This document shows positions 29,282 to 37,228 of a DNA stretch of 64,000 nucleotides, one piece after another (positions within the stretch are counted from its first letter, which is position 1; each line of letters opens with the position of its first letter). The notes under the pieces were generated by a model. The model was not told where the DNA came from. It was given only the letters and a program-made list of their open reading frames with translations, and ran no database searches. The position numbers and the translations under genes were made by a program. The stretch lies in the NCBI GenBank assembly GCA_963721405.1, contig CAVRJA010000005.1, positions 1-64,000 on the forward strand, read 5' to 3'. Source of the DNA: JAFNAG01 sp963721405 (GTDB lineage: Bacteria > Acidobacteriota > UBA6911).

Positions 29282-30310
29282 ATGACCAGGCAATATCGAC
29301 CGGATGAATTGACGGAAGTGGTGCGGGGATTCCAGGCGGCGTGCGTCCTGATTGCAGCTGCCGAGCTCGACGTCTTCACGAACCTGAACGCAGAGCCGGC
29401 CGATGCAAACGGCCTGGCAAGGCGCCTGAAGAGCGACCCGAGGGCCACTGCGGTTTTGCTGGACGCCGTGGCCGCGATGGATCTGTTGGAGAAGCGCGAC
29501 GGCGTATATTTCGTGCCGCCTGCCCTGGCAGCGATGCTTGCCGAGACAGGTGCAGACTCCATTCTGGGTATCGTGAGGCATCAAGGCAACTGCCTCCGCC
29601 GCTGGGGTCAGCTCGCCGGAGTAGTCAAGACCGGCCAACCCGTTCGTGGTCAAGAGAGCGTGCGCGGCGCCGCCGAGGACACGTGCTCTTTTATCCGGGC
29701 CATGCATGAGATATCCGGCAAGTTTGCGTGCGGCCTGGTCAGGAGTCTCGAGCCGTTAAAATTCAGCCATTTGCTGGACCTCGGCGGGGCCTCGGGCACG
29801 TGGACAATTCCATTCTTGGAACTGAATCCCGCCGCCAAGGCTACGATTTTTGACCTGCCGGATGTGATACCGCTGGCTGCACACCTCGATGGCATTCCGG
29901 GAATGGCCGGGCGCATCCGCCTGGTGGCCGGGGATTTCTATGCCGACGAACTCCCTGCCGGCGCCGACCTTGCTTGGGTGAGCGCAATCGTGCATCAGAA
30001 CTCGCGGGAGCAGAACAGGGAGATGTTCGGCAAAGTGTTCAAGGCCCTGGTTCCGGGCGGGAACATTCTGATCCGTGACATCGTCATGGATGAGTCGCGA
30101 ACGAGTCCGCGCTCGGGAGCGTTCTTCGCTGTCAACATGCTGGTCGCGACCCCTGGCGGCGGCACATTCACTTTCAACGAGCTGGTAGAAGATTTGGGTT
30201 CGACGGGATTTGTCGACGTCCGAATGCTTCGCAAAGGGGAGGGAATGGACTCAGTTCTCGGCGCCGCCAAACCCGCGGCATCTTACCGGATCGAGGAACT
30301 CGAGGCATAA
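29282..30310 (+). CDS. SAM-dependent O-methyltransferase (plant/bacterial OMT-2 type)
   Basis: 342 residues. Residues about 10-95 form a winged-helix dimerisation domain (GFQAACVLIAAAELDVFTNL, LDAVAAMDLLEKRDGVYF). The catalytic Rossmann fold follows, with the SAM loop LLDLGGASGTW, the acidic IFDLPDVI after strand 2 and LVAGDFYADELP after strand 3. The family (PF00891) methylates hydroxyl groups of small aromatic or polyketide-like molecules. In the position of the catalytic His region it reads AIVHQNSREQNREMF. ATG 29282 was chosen for the usual N-terminus; only a weak GGCGGA precedes it. Its 3' end overlaps the convergent VWA gene by 28 bases. Confidence 0.8.
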   Translation: MTRQYRPDELTEVVRGFQAACVLIAAAELDVFTNLNAEPADANGLARRLKSDPRATAVLLDAVAAMDLLEKRDGVYFVPPALAAMLAETGADSILGIVRHQGNCLRRWGQLAGVVKTGQPVRGQESVRGAAEDTCSFIRAMHEISGKFACGLVRSLEPLKFSHLLDLGGASGTWTIPFLELNPAAKATIFDLPDVIPLAAHLDGIPGMAGRIRLVAGDFYADELPAGADLAWVSAIVHQNSREQNREMFGKVFKALVPGGNILIRDIVMDESRTSPRSGAFFAVNMLVATPGGGTFTFNELVEDLGSTGFVDVRMLRKGEGMDSVLGAAKPAASYRIEELEA

Positions 30311-31266
30311 TATCCAAGGCGGGCGCGCACGCGCAAGTCAGGGTGTTTGGGCATGCGCACGGAGATGTGCCGGAAGTCGTCCTTGGTCTTCGACTCCGGG
30401 GCGTAGTAGCTGAGCAGGTACTGCGCCTTGAGTTCGGCGGCGATACGGCCGTAAATCACCGTCAGATCATCCGTCTTCTCGGCGAGGAAGGCTGCTCCCC
30501 CCGTTTGCTTGGCCAGTTCCTCCATTCCTTCCTGGCCGCGCAGACTGACCTTGTTCAGGCGGATGGACGATCCTCCCGGATTGATCGAGTAGAAAATGCA
30601 GTCGGCCTGTTGCACCCTGCGAACGGCGTCGGATAATTCTGCGTCACTGTAATTGTCTTCGCCGTCGGACAGGACGATCTGAACGCGGCGGGTGTCAGGG
30701 TCCGGAGGGCCGGCGAGCGTGCGCGCCGCCTCGATCACGCTGTCATAAAATGCCGTGGATGCCCCCGTCGGCTTGATCTGTTCCAATCCGTCCAATGCCT
30801 CGGCCAGCGAGACGGTCCGTTTCAGAACCAGCCTTGGTTTAGGGCCGATGCAGAGAATCGAGATCGCGTCGCCCTGCTGGAAGATGGCATTCAGGAAAGT
30901 CGTAGCCGCATGCTGCTCGAAGTCGAAGCGGGCAAAGACGCTGCCGGTCACATCGAAGACCATGACCATCTCCAGTCGCGTCTGTCCCGGCTCGCCGATG
31001 TGGGCGATGGTCACCGGCGCCCCGTTCTCTTCAACGAAGAAATCCTCCAAGTGCAGACCCTTGACCGCCTGTCCGGCTTCGTCGGTAACCGACACGGGCA
31101 CCTGTACGAGGTTGGAGCTGACACGAATCGGTTGGGATGTCTGGGCCGGGGGGATCTGCACCTGCTGCCGAACGGAACCAGCCTGAGCCTGGACGAGACT
31201 ACCCGGCCCCGCGGAATAGACCGGTGCGAGGAGAAAGATCAGGCAAATGAAAGTCCGAAGAGGCAT
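30283..31266 (-). CDS. VWFA-related protein of acidobacterial type, secreted
   Basis: 327 residues with a signal peptide (MPLRTFICLIFLLAPVYS). A short beta domain (VQVPVSVTDEAGQAVKGL, DFFVEENGAPV) typical of this family leads into a von Willebrand A domain. The MIDAS motif is partly degenerate: DVTGSVFARF in place of DxSxS, then TGASTAFYDSV and VLSDGEDNYS. The C-terminus QYLLSYYAPE...VRMPKHPDLRVRARLGYY is characteristic of the family described for Acidobacteria (TIGR03436). Probably a secreted or surface-associated binding protein of unknown partner. The start at 31266 is the one that gives a signal peptide; an upstream in-frame reading to 31425 would run through the terminator. Confidence 0.85.
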   Translation of the reverse strand: MPLRTFICLIFLLAPVYSAGPGSLVQAQAGSVRQQVQIPPAQTSQPIRVSSNLVQVPVSVTDEAGQAVKGLHLEDFFVEENGAPVTIAHIGEPGQTRLEMVMVFDVTGSVFARFDFEQHAATTFLNAIFQQGDAISILCIGPKPRLVLKRTVSLAEALDGLEQIKPTGASTAFYDSVIEAARTLAGPPDPDTRRVQIVLSDGEDNYSDAELSDAVRRVQQADCIFYSINPGGSSIRLNKVSLRGQEGMEELAKQTGGAAFLAEKTDDLTVIYGRIAAELKAQYLLSYYAPESKTKDDFRHISVRMPKHPDLRVRARLGYYASSSSIR

Positions 31267-31326
31267 ACGACTCAATTCGATCCGGGCCGCGTCCCCCGTT
31301 CCTTTTTTACTGGTGATGTAAACCGA

Positions 31327-31350
31327 AGACCCGCCCTTGTGGGCGGGTCT
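31327..31350 (-). terminator. Rho-independent-type hairpin after the ompA-like gene
   Basis: AGACCCGCCC (31327-31336), loop TTGT, then GGGCGGGTCT (31341-31350): a perfect 10-bp GC-rich stem with a four-base loop. It lies 37 bases beyond the ompA-like stop, between that gene and the VWA gene. There is no strong U-tract, so it may be an attenuating hairpin rather than a full terminator. Confidence 0.65.
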
Positions 31351-31387
31351 CCTGTTGTTTGGCATACCGCTGCTGCAGCATCCGGCG

Positions 31388-32431
31388 CTACTTGATGATC
31401 GGCCGGACGATACCCTTGTTGACAAGGATCTTGACTTCGACGCGCCGATTCTGCTTGCGACCGTTCAGTGTGGCATTGTCAGCCGCGGGCTGTTTTGCGC
31501 CGAACCCGAATGGCGTCACAAGTCGTCGCAGCGGGATCGAGTGGTTTTCGGTCAGGTAGCGCACGACGGCGTCCGCCCGATTCTCGCTCAGGCGTTCATT
31601 GTAGACCGGATCCCCGTCGGAGGAAGCATAGCCGGTCACCTCGATCATGTAGCCCTTCTCGCTCTTGGCGGCTTCAGCCAGGGTGTCGAGTTGAGCCTTT
31701 GCGTCTTTTGTGAGGGCAACGCTCCCGAGCTGGAACAACACGACCGTCTCGTTCTTGACGTCATATTCGTCGAGTGAGGAAATTCGCTCATTGGCGGCAA
31801 CGGCGGTCGACTTTGCTGCCTCGACCCCTTCACGGGCTGCATCCGCCGCCGCCAGTTTGGCTGCGTCCCCCGTGTCCTGCGCGGCCTTGGCGGCGCTGCG
31901 GGCTGCCTTGGCGATTGCAGACACCTCTTCGACCTGGCCTGACAGTCTCTGCGCGTTCTGCTCGGACTGGACCAGCTTTGATTCCACCTCGGTTACGCGC
32001 GTTTCAATCGGCTCGACGCGGGTCTCCACTGAATTCACGTACCGGACGTCAGTATCCTTCATCTTGATCTCATCGGCCACCAGCTTCCCGGCACTGTCCT
32101 GCCTCCCGGTGACCTCGACGTTAAGCCCGCGCAACAGCTGGGTCGTGGCATAGTTGCGGGCGCGACGGAACGGATTGCTCTTTTTTTCCTTTACCTCCGT
32201 GCTGCTCGTCAGCGCCACAACGACATTTGAGCCACGCGCGTCCCGCAGAGTAAACGAATCGGCGTCGCGTTTTGTAATTACGCCTTCCACCGTCACCTTC
32301 TGCCCGGATGCGGCTGGATTGGATGAAGTCGTCTGTTCGTTCGTGCCCTGAGCGCGCAGTGACGACATCAGGGATAACGACAGCAGCGCAACCGTCAAGC
32401 ACAAGCACCGGTGTTTGGCAGTGATATTCAT
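31388..32431 (-). CDS. OmpA-family outer-membrane protein with DUF5666-like N-terminal domain
   Basis: 347 residues. Signal peptide (about 1-27, ending LRA), then a small beta domain (VTVEGVITKRDADSFTLRDARGSNVVVAL) like DUF5666/OB-type domains. Residues about 125-215 are an Ala-, Glu- and Lys-rich coiled coil. The C-terminal OmpA peptidoglycan-binding domain has VTGYASSDGDPVYNERLSE and NRADAVVRYL, with the Asp and Arg that bind diaminopimelate, then NRRVEVKI. Probable role: linking the outer envelope to peptidoglycan, the coiled coil spanning the periplasm. GGAGG lies 7 bases before the ATG. A strong hairpin follows the stop. Confidence 0.85.
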   Translation of the reverse strand: MNITAKHRCLCLTVALLSLSLMSSLRAQGTNEQTTSSNPAASGQKVTVEGVITKRDADSFTLRDARGSNVVVALTSSTEVKEKKSNPFRRARNYATTQLLRGLNVEVTGRQDSAGKLVADEIKMKDTDVRYVNSVETRVEPIETRVTEVESKLVQSEQNAQRLSGQVEEVSAIAKAARSAAKAAQDTGDAAKLAAADAAREGVEAAKSTAVAANERISSLDEYDVKNETVVLFQLGSVALTKDAKAQLDTLAEAAKSEKGYMIEVTGYASSDGDPVYNERLSENRADAVVRYLTENHSIPLRRLVTPFGFGAKQPAADNATLNGRKQNRRVEVKILVNKGIVRPIIK

Positions 32432-32869
32432 AGGAGTTCCTCCGAAATTTTGAAACGACTATAATGCCTGACAAATTCGCGTAAATGTTAAATTTTGCAT
32501 AAATTGGCCTGGATGTCGATATCAAACTCCGACAATTGCTCAAGTGCCTTCCGGTAGAGATTTGCCGAGAGCTCCCCGGATCTTGATATTATTCTATGAG
32601 AAGGTTGTGGACGGAAATTTCACGGGCCGGTGTCCCTGGAGGGCGCGGGAAACCTGCCCCGGCAGGTTTCGCTTCCGAAGGAGACGTCCGATCTTGTGGA
32701 ACCGTTCCTCCGAAAAGGATCGACATTGCCGTATCCAGCATACGATGTCTTGATTCCCATGATGTGGGACCCGCCAAACGCGCGGGCATATGCCTGACGA
32801 ATCCTGTCCGAATCCTCGCGGGTGCCGATCCTGCCGGCGAGCTGCGGACGTTACCTGGAGCCATAGGTC
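32432..32869. other. 438-base divergent gap with one perfect hairpin
   Basis: Between the ompA-like gene (-) and a hypothetical gene (+). It holds a hairpin, GAAACCTGCC (32649-32658), CC, GGCAGGTTTC (32661-32670), with a 10-bp stem and a 2-base loop. About 32435-32510 is AT-rich and is the likely promoter zone of the ompA-like gene. Short open frames here have no recognisable product. Confidence 0.45.
32649..32670. repeat. 10-bp palindromic hairpin
   Basis: Perfect inverted repeat GAAACCTGCC-CC-GGCAGGTTTC. It is far from any gene end (about 200 bases before the start of the plus-strand gene), so a terminator role is not obvious. It may be a protein-binding palindrome or a REP-like hairpin. 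Confidence 0.5.
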
Positions 32870-33640
32870 ATGCAATCGCAAATCGGGATTCTGGAAAGCT
32901 TGTCGGATCGCGTCAGCAGGCTTGAACGGCAGAACCGTCGGCTCAAGCAGCTTGGAGTCTTAGCTCTGCTGGCCTTTGGTTCGGTTTTTCTCATGGGGCA
33001 GGCCAAGACGGCCAAGGCGCCGCCCGTAAAGGCGGCCAAGCCGCAGGAGGCCGGGAGATTTGTTCTCAAAGACAATCTAGGGAGAACAAGAGCGGAATTA
33101 GGGCTCTTCGCGGATCGGCCGGCCCTGGTTCTGTACGACTATGAGGCAAATCGCATCTTGTCCCTCGGTGCGGAACCGGATGGCGCCGGCCTGACGCTCT
33201 ATGATGCCAACGACGACAAAGCTGCCGCTCTCAATTACAGCCCGGCCGGCCCGGTGCTCACCCTCTTCAGCGGCGGCGCCAAGCGCCTGAATTTGAGCGT
33301 GACCACCCAGGGGCCCGCTCTCGGGCTGATCGGGAAGAAGAACCAGGCCAAGGCTGCCCTGGGTTTAATGGCGGACGACAATCCCTTTCTTCACCTCTTC
33401 GGGCCCGGGGAGCGAGGCGGAGCGCAACTGGCAGTTTCCTCTGACCGGACCGTCCTGCGTTTTTTTGACGGGGCCGACAGGGCGCGGGCCGTTCTTGGAA
33501 TTCTGGAGAAGGAAAGCGCTCCCGGCCTGGTGCTCAATGACAGCTCCGGTACGGCACGGTCGATCATGATGTTGACTGCCGAAGGACCGGGCATCGAGTT
33601 TTTCGACCAGAACCGGGTCCGGACCTGGGTCGCCCGCTGA
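32870..33640 (+). CDS. Membrane-anchored protein of repeated beta motifs, function unknown
   Basis: 256 residues. N-terminal coiled-coil-like stretch (LSDRVSRLERQNRRLKQL), one membrane helix (about 28-44) and an Ala/Lys/Pro linker. From about residue 60 the protein is built of seven or eight units of roughly 22-25 residues with the pattern R-A-x-L-G-L, then P-x-L-x-L-x-D, for example RAELGLFADRPALVLYD, KAALGLMADDNPFLHLF and RAVLGILEKESAPGLVLND. This suggests a beta-solenoid or propeller-like fold displayed outside the membrane. I do not recognise a named family. A weak GGAG lies 12 bases before the ATG. Confidence 0.65.
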   Translation: MQSQIGILESLSDRVSRLERQNRRLKQLGVLALLAFGSVFLMGQAKTAKAPPVKAAKPQEAGRFVLKDNLGRTRAELGLFADRPALVLYDYEANRILSLGAEPDGAGLTLYDANDDKAAALNYSPAGPVLTLFSGGAKRLNLSVTTQGPALGLIGKKNQAKAALGLMADDNPFLHLFGPGERGGAQLAVSSDRTVLRFFDGADRARAVLGILEKESAPGLVLNDSSGTARSIMMLTAEGPGIEFFDQNRVRTWVAR

Positions 33641-34200
33641 ACGCCTCACGCGCGAGGGCGCCTGCCTATCGGCCACGATCGGCGATTCCCGCTATGTTCC
33701 TTACGGAAGGCGCCAGGGCAGCCGGTAAGTCGTTATTGTCGCGAAACTCGAATTCGGCCACAGGGCACAGCGCCCAGGAGGCGCGCCAGAGAGTAGCCGG
33801 GGGCAAGCGGCGCGCTTTTCAGCGACGCGCGGCCCCCGGTAGGAAGTTGCATTTAAACGAGCCCCGGCAGGGGCGAAAGGCTGTGTGCGCCATAGGCTTC
33901 TGTCGCCCGGGGCTCTTCGCTATGCAATCTCCTACCGGGGGCTGCGCGCTACGCGCTAGCCTGTGACTACGATGTGCAAGCGAGTATTTGCCAGCGATAA
34001 ACGCATATTCAAGTTCAAGATACCGCAGATGGCCGCACCTAGTCACAGGTTATTCAATCCGACGTCGTCGGAGGCTGAGCTTGCCCCCGGCTACTCTCTG
34101 CGGCCCCTCCGGGGCCGTAATCTTGCGCGCCGATTGCGCTGCCATTTGGTTTCGCGACAGGAACTAATTAGGATATGGCTTGATTAATGCGGGGTGAGCG
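33641..34200. other. 560-base gap holding a palindrome-rich block
   Basis: No gene is supported here. The section 33787-34117 is a nested set of inverted repeats (see separate entry). The last 80 bases should carry the promoter and leader of the alcohol dehydrogenase gene; GGGGTGA at its end is the ribosome-binding site. Confidence 0.6.
33787..34117. repeat. Nested REP-like palindromic block
   Basis: Outer arms: the 22 bases at 33787-33808 (GTAGCCGGGGGCAAGC core) recur as an exact reverse complement at 34079-34100. Inside, 33832-33852 (GCCCCCGGTAGGAAGTTGCAT, 21 bases with core GCCCCCGGTAGGA) pairs with 33922-33942 with two mismatches, CCTGTGACTA (33960-33969) pairs exactly with 34040-34049, and GCCCC-GGCA-GGGGC (33861-33874) is a local hairpin. 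CGGCCCC-TCC-GGGGCCG at 34101-34117 closes the block. The left outer arm can also pair with 33832-33839. The GCCCCGG/GGGGCGA wording resembles REP elements scattered in many genomes; that comparison is from memory. Confidence 0.75.
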
Positions 34201-35211
34201 ATGGCTATGCGCAAAACGATGCGTGCGATGGTATTGCGGGTTCCGGGGACACCTCTGGAGCAGGCTGACGTGCCTGTGCCCGAGCCGGGGCCGGCTCAGG
34301 CCCTGCTGAAAGTGCGCGCCTGCGGCGCATGCCGCACCGACTTGCACATTGCCGATGGGGAGCTGGCTCATCCCAAGCTCCCGCTGATCCTGGGCCATCA
34401 GATCGTCGGCACGGTCGTCAAGCTTGGGGATCAGGCGGCTGATTTCGCTCCTGGCGATCGGGTCGGCGTACCCTGGCTCGGGCAGACCGACGGGACCTGC
34501 CGGTACTGCCGGCAAGGCCGCGAAAACCTCTGCGACAACGCCGTGTTTACCGGCTACAACATCGACGGGGGATATGCCGAATACGCCGTTGCGGACGCCC
34601 GCTACTGCTACCCGCTTCCAGCTTCCTACGGCGATGCCGAAGTTGCCCCCTTGCTTTGCGCCGGACTGATCGGATATCGCTCGTATCGGATGGCAGGCGC
34701 GGACTTCGAGCGCATAGGGTTTTTCGGTTTTGGATCGGCTGCTCATCTCTTGCTGCAATTGGCCGTGCATGAAGGCCGGAAGGTATTCGCATTTACCCGG
34801 CCGGGCGACCTCCAGGCGCAGCAATTCGCACTGCAATTGGGGGCAGTGTGGGCAGGTTCCTCCGACGAGCGGCCGCCGGAGGAGCTGGATGCCGCGATCG
34901 TCTTTGCCCCGGTTGGTGCGCTGGTTCCGGCGGCCCTGCGCGTGACTGCCAAGGGTGGCGTCGTTGTTTGCGGCGGCATCCACATGAGCGATATCCCCTC
35001 TTTCCCTTACAGCATTCTGTGGGAGGAGCGCTCGATCAGTTCCGTGGCCAATTTGACGCGGCAGGACGGCCGGGATTATTTCAAAATCGCCCCGAAGGCG
35101 CCGGTGAAGGCCGAGGTCGAGATTTTCCCGCTGGAGAAAGCCAACGAGGCCCTGGCCTGCATAAGAGCCGGAAAACTGGAAGGGTCAGCGGTGCTGTCAG
35201 TCAGCTCTTGA
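34201..35211 (+). CDS. Zinc-binding alcohol dehydrogenase family protein
   Basis: 336 residues, medium-chain dehydrogenase fold. Catalytic-zinc region: ACGACRTDLHIADGEL and GHQIVGTVVKLG. The structural-zinc loop reads DGTCRYCRQGRENLC, with three of the usual four Cys; the first is Asp. The Rossmann part has GFFGFGSAAHLLLQLA for NAD(P). The whole pattern (AEYAVADARYCYPLP, LLCAGLIGYRSYRMAG, IFAPVGALVPAALR, GIHMSDIPSFPYSILWEERS) fits the zinc-binding alcohol dehydrogenase subfamily (TIGR02822). It would oxidise an alcohol or reduce an aldehyde with NAD(P)H; the substrate is unknown. GGGGTGA precedes ATG 34201. Confidence 0.85.
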   Translation: MAMRKTMRAMVLRVPGTPLEQADVPVPEPGPAQALLKVRACGACRTDLHIADGELAHPKLPLILGHQIVGTVVKLGDQAADFAPGDRVGVPWLGQTDGTCRYCRQGRENLCDNAVFTGYNIDGGYAEYAVADARYCYPLPASYGDAEVAPLLCAGLIGYRSYRMAGADFERIGFFGFGSAAHLLLQLAVHEGRKVFAFTRPGDLQAQQFALQLGAVWAGSSDERPPEELDAAIVFAPVGALVPAALRVTAKGGVVVCGGIHMSDIPSFPYSILWEERSISSVANLTRQDGRDYFKIAPKAPVKAEVEIFPLEKANEALACIRAGKLEGSAVLSVSS

Positions 35212-35318
35212 GCCTAAAATCCAGCTTGAGCCGGAGGCCCGGGACGAGTAAGCTGAGCAGTTCCTGGAACGGAAGTCATCATAACAATCCATAATCCAAC
35301 CACAATGGAGGGTTTGGC

Positions 35319-36317
35319 ATGAATCTCGCACGTTTACCGCGCAGACGTTACACCGAGGGACAGACTCCGATCGAGGCGGTCCCCAGGTTCTCCGCAGCGC
35401 TCGAGGGTCCCAACGTTTTCATCAAGAGGGATGACCTCCTCGGGTTGACTGCCGGAGGGAACAAGACGAGGAAGCTCGAGTTCCTGGTTGCGGATGCACT
35501 GGCGCAGGGGGCCGACACGCTTATTACCTGCGGCGCGGTTCAATCCAACCATTGCCGCTTGACCCTGGCGGCGGCCGTCAAAGAAGGGTTGAAATGCAGA
35601 TTGGTTCTGGAAGAACGGGTTCCCAAGAGCTATAAGCCCGATGCCAGCGGAAACAATTTCCTGTTCCGCCTCCTGGGCGTCGAGAAGATCAAAGTCGTGC
35701 CCGGCGGCTCCGATATGATAAACGCCATGCGCATGGAGGCCGAGGAAGTATCCGCGGAGGGACGCAAGGCCTACGTCATTCCCGGCGGGGGGTCCAATCC
35801 GATCGGCGCCACGGGCTACGTCGCCTGTGCCGAGGAGATTCTCGCGCAGCTGTTTGACAGAGGCATCAAGATCGACCGCGTCGTGTGCGCAAGCGGCAGT
35901 GCCGGCACTCACGCCGGCCTGGTGACCGGCTTTCACGGCAATAGCAGCAACATCCCCGTGGTCGGGATCGATGTCAGCCGCCCCAAGGAACTGCAGGAAA
36001 AGCTGGTCTATGATCTGGTGCAGAAAACCGCCGCGCATGTCGGCATCAAACCGGATGTTCCGCGCGATGCGGTTCTGTGCTTCGGCGACTACGTGGGCCG
36101 AGGATATTCGCTGCCCACTCCCGGCATGGTGGAAGCGGTCAGGATGCTGGCCCGGACGGAGGGAATTCTGCTCGATCCCGTCTACACGGGTAAAGCGATG
36201 GCCGGCTTGATTGACCTGGCGCGGAAGGGCTTTTTCAAGAAGAGCGAGAACCTTCTCTTCGTGCACACGGGCGGGTCTCCGGCGCTGTACACCTACATGC
36301 CCGACCTGCTGGACTGA
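35319..36317 (+). CDS. dcyD: D-cysteine desulfhydrase (ACC-deaminase family)
   Basis: 332 residues, fold-type II PLP enzyme. Landmarks: IKRDDLLGLTAGGNKTRKLEFLV with the Schiff-base lysine in GGNKTRKLE, TCGAVQSNHCRLTLAAA, IPGGGSNPIGATGYV, CASGSAGTHAGLV, and HTGGSPALYTY near the end. This combination matches D-cysteine desulfhydrase, which converts D-cysteine to pyruvate, sulfide and ammonia. The close relative ACC deaminase cannot be fully excluded by eye. GGAGGG lies a few bases before ATG 35319. It follows the alcohol dehydrogenase gene by 107 bases and may or may not share its transcript. Confidence 0.82.
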   Translation: MNLARLPRRRYTEGQTPIEAVPRFSAALEGPNVFIKRDDLLGLTAGGNKTRKLEFLVADALAQGADTLITCGAVQSNHCRLTLAAAVKEGLKCRLVLEERVPKSYKPDASGNNFLFRLLGVEKIKVVPGGSDMINAMRMEAEEVSAEGRKAYVIPGGGSNPIGATGYVACAEEILAQLFDRGIKIDRVVCASGSAGTHAGLVTGFHGNSSNIPVVGIDVSRPKELQEKLVYDLVQKTAAHVGIKPDVPRDAVLCFGDYVGRGYSLPTPGMVEAVRMLARTEGILLDPVYTGKAMAGLIDLARKGFFKKSENLLFVHTGGSPALYTYMPDLLD

Positions 36318-36363
36318 CCGGGCTCTGATCCGCAAAGACCTGGAAGATCCCGGCTCTTTTTTG
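36318..36363 (+). terminator. Possible terminator after dcyD
   Basis: CCGGG (36318-36322) can pair with CCCGG (36349-36353) and the 3' arm is followed by CTCTTTTTT. The stem is only 5 bp with a long loop, so this is tentative. Confidence 0.3.
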
Positions 36364-36737
36364 AGGCCATCGCTGCTTTCCCGGACGAACCTCCGGTTCG
36401 TGCGTAAGAAAACGAAAGGCAAGAGATCAGCCCTCCTAAGGCAACAGATCGGTGTTGTTTGGCATAAGTCTAGTTATATCAATGATATGCCTAAAAAAGG
36501 CCAGATAAACAAAAAAATGTTTGTTCCCCTTCCTGTTGGAGACACCGCAGGTGAGCTTGTTGCTGTAAGGGCGCAGTCTGCGTCGTCCTTTCAGGGCCAT
36601 TCTCCCGAATCCTCAAGGCACCGGTACCCACGCCCTTAAGCGCTAACTAATTTGGGTGCGACTCTTTTAGGACAGAAGATTTATCGCACCATTATATGAG
36701 TTGAGACTGCAATCGGAAGAGCCCCACACAAAAATTT

Positions 36738-36837
36738 GTCATCTGTCATCTGTCAATGGTCATTTGTTATTTGTCCGCGGTGAGCCTTTGGTCTGCGAAA
36801 ATGACAATTGATCATTGACAGATGATAATTGATAAAT
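36738..36837. repeat. Inverted arrays of 7-base tandem repeats
   Basis: Left arm, five units: GTCATCT, GTCATCT, GTCAATG, GTCATTT, GTTATTT (36738-36772). After a spacer of about 30 bases, the right arm holds five units in inverted sense: GACAATT, GATCATT, GACAGAT, GATAATT, GATAAAT (36803-36837). The arms are imperfect reverse complements that keep the 7-base period. Heptameric repeat arrays are known in cyanobacteria and other phyla; their function is unsettled. Confidence 0.75.
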
Positions 36838-37228
36838 TCTTCGCGCGCGGCCCCCTGATGAGATCGAGGTGGCCATAGGTGGTCAAGCAGCGGCACTTGT
36901 TTGAACTGCAGGTTTGCATATCTTTTTGTATTTGCTTAACTTGCGGTCCGTTCTGAAAGAGCGCACCCATTGGCATTTGCCGGGTCTACGTTCAGGTCTA
37001 GGCCCACGCAGATGCGGTAGTCGACCTTGCGCTTGGTGCTTCACACCCTGGGTTTTCCCGTGCCGCCCCTCCGGGCTCGGTACTGTCTGTTTCTGTCTAT
37101 TGTCCTCCAGTCTACCTGCCGATAAAAAACCCGTCGGGCCCCTCCCCTGGTAAGCGAGGTATGCCTTAATGCGTCCGAACATCATTTTCTTGCAGATTAG
37201 AGTTGTCCTTGCCCGTGCCAGGACGGCT

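Larger units (their letters stand above)
36318..37228. other. 911-base region without a supported gene
   Basis: Between dcyD and the secreted protease. It holds the possible dcyD terminator, an AT-rich pocket at about 36460-36530 unlike the surrounding DNA, and an inverted array of 7-base repeats at 36738-36837. It also has GC-rich hairpin-like wording at about 37060-37085 (GCCCCTCCGGG) similar to the REP-like block at 34.1 kb. Open frames crossing it have poor codon choice for this genome and no recognisable motif. No tRNA or known riboswitch was seen. Confidence 0.5.

Noticed and set aside
36738..36837. CRISPR array
   Set aside because: Units are only 7 bases, contiguous without spacers, and inverted halfway. 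No cas gene is nearby.
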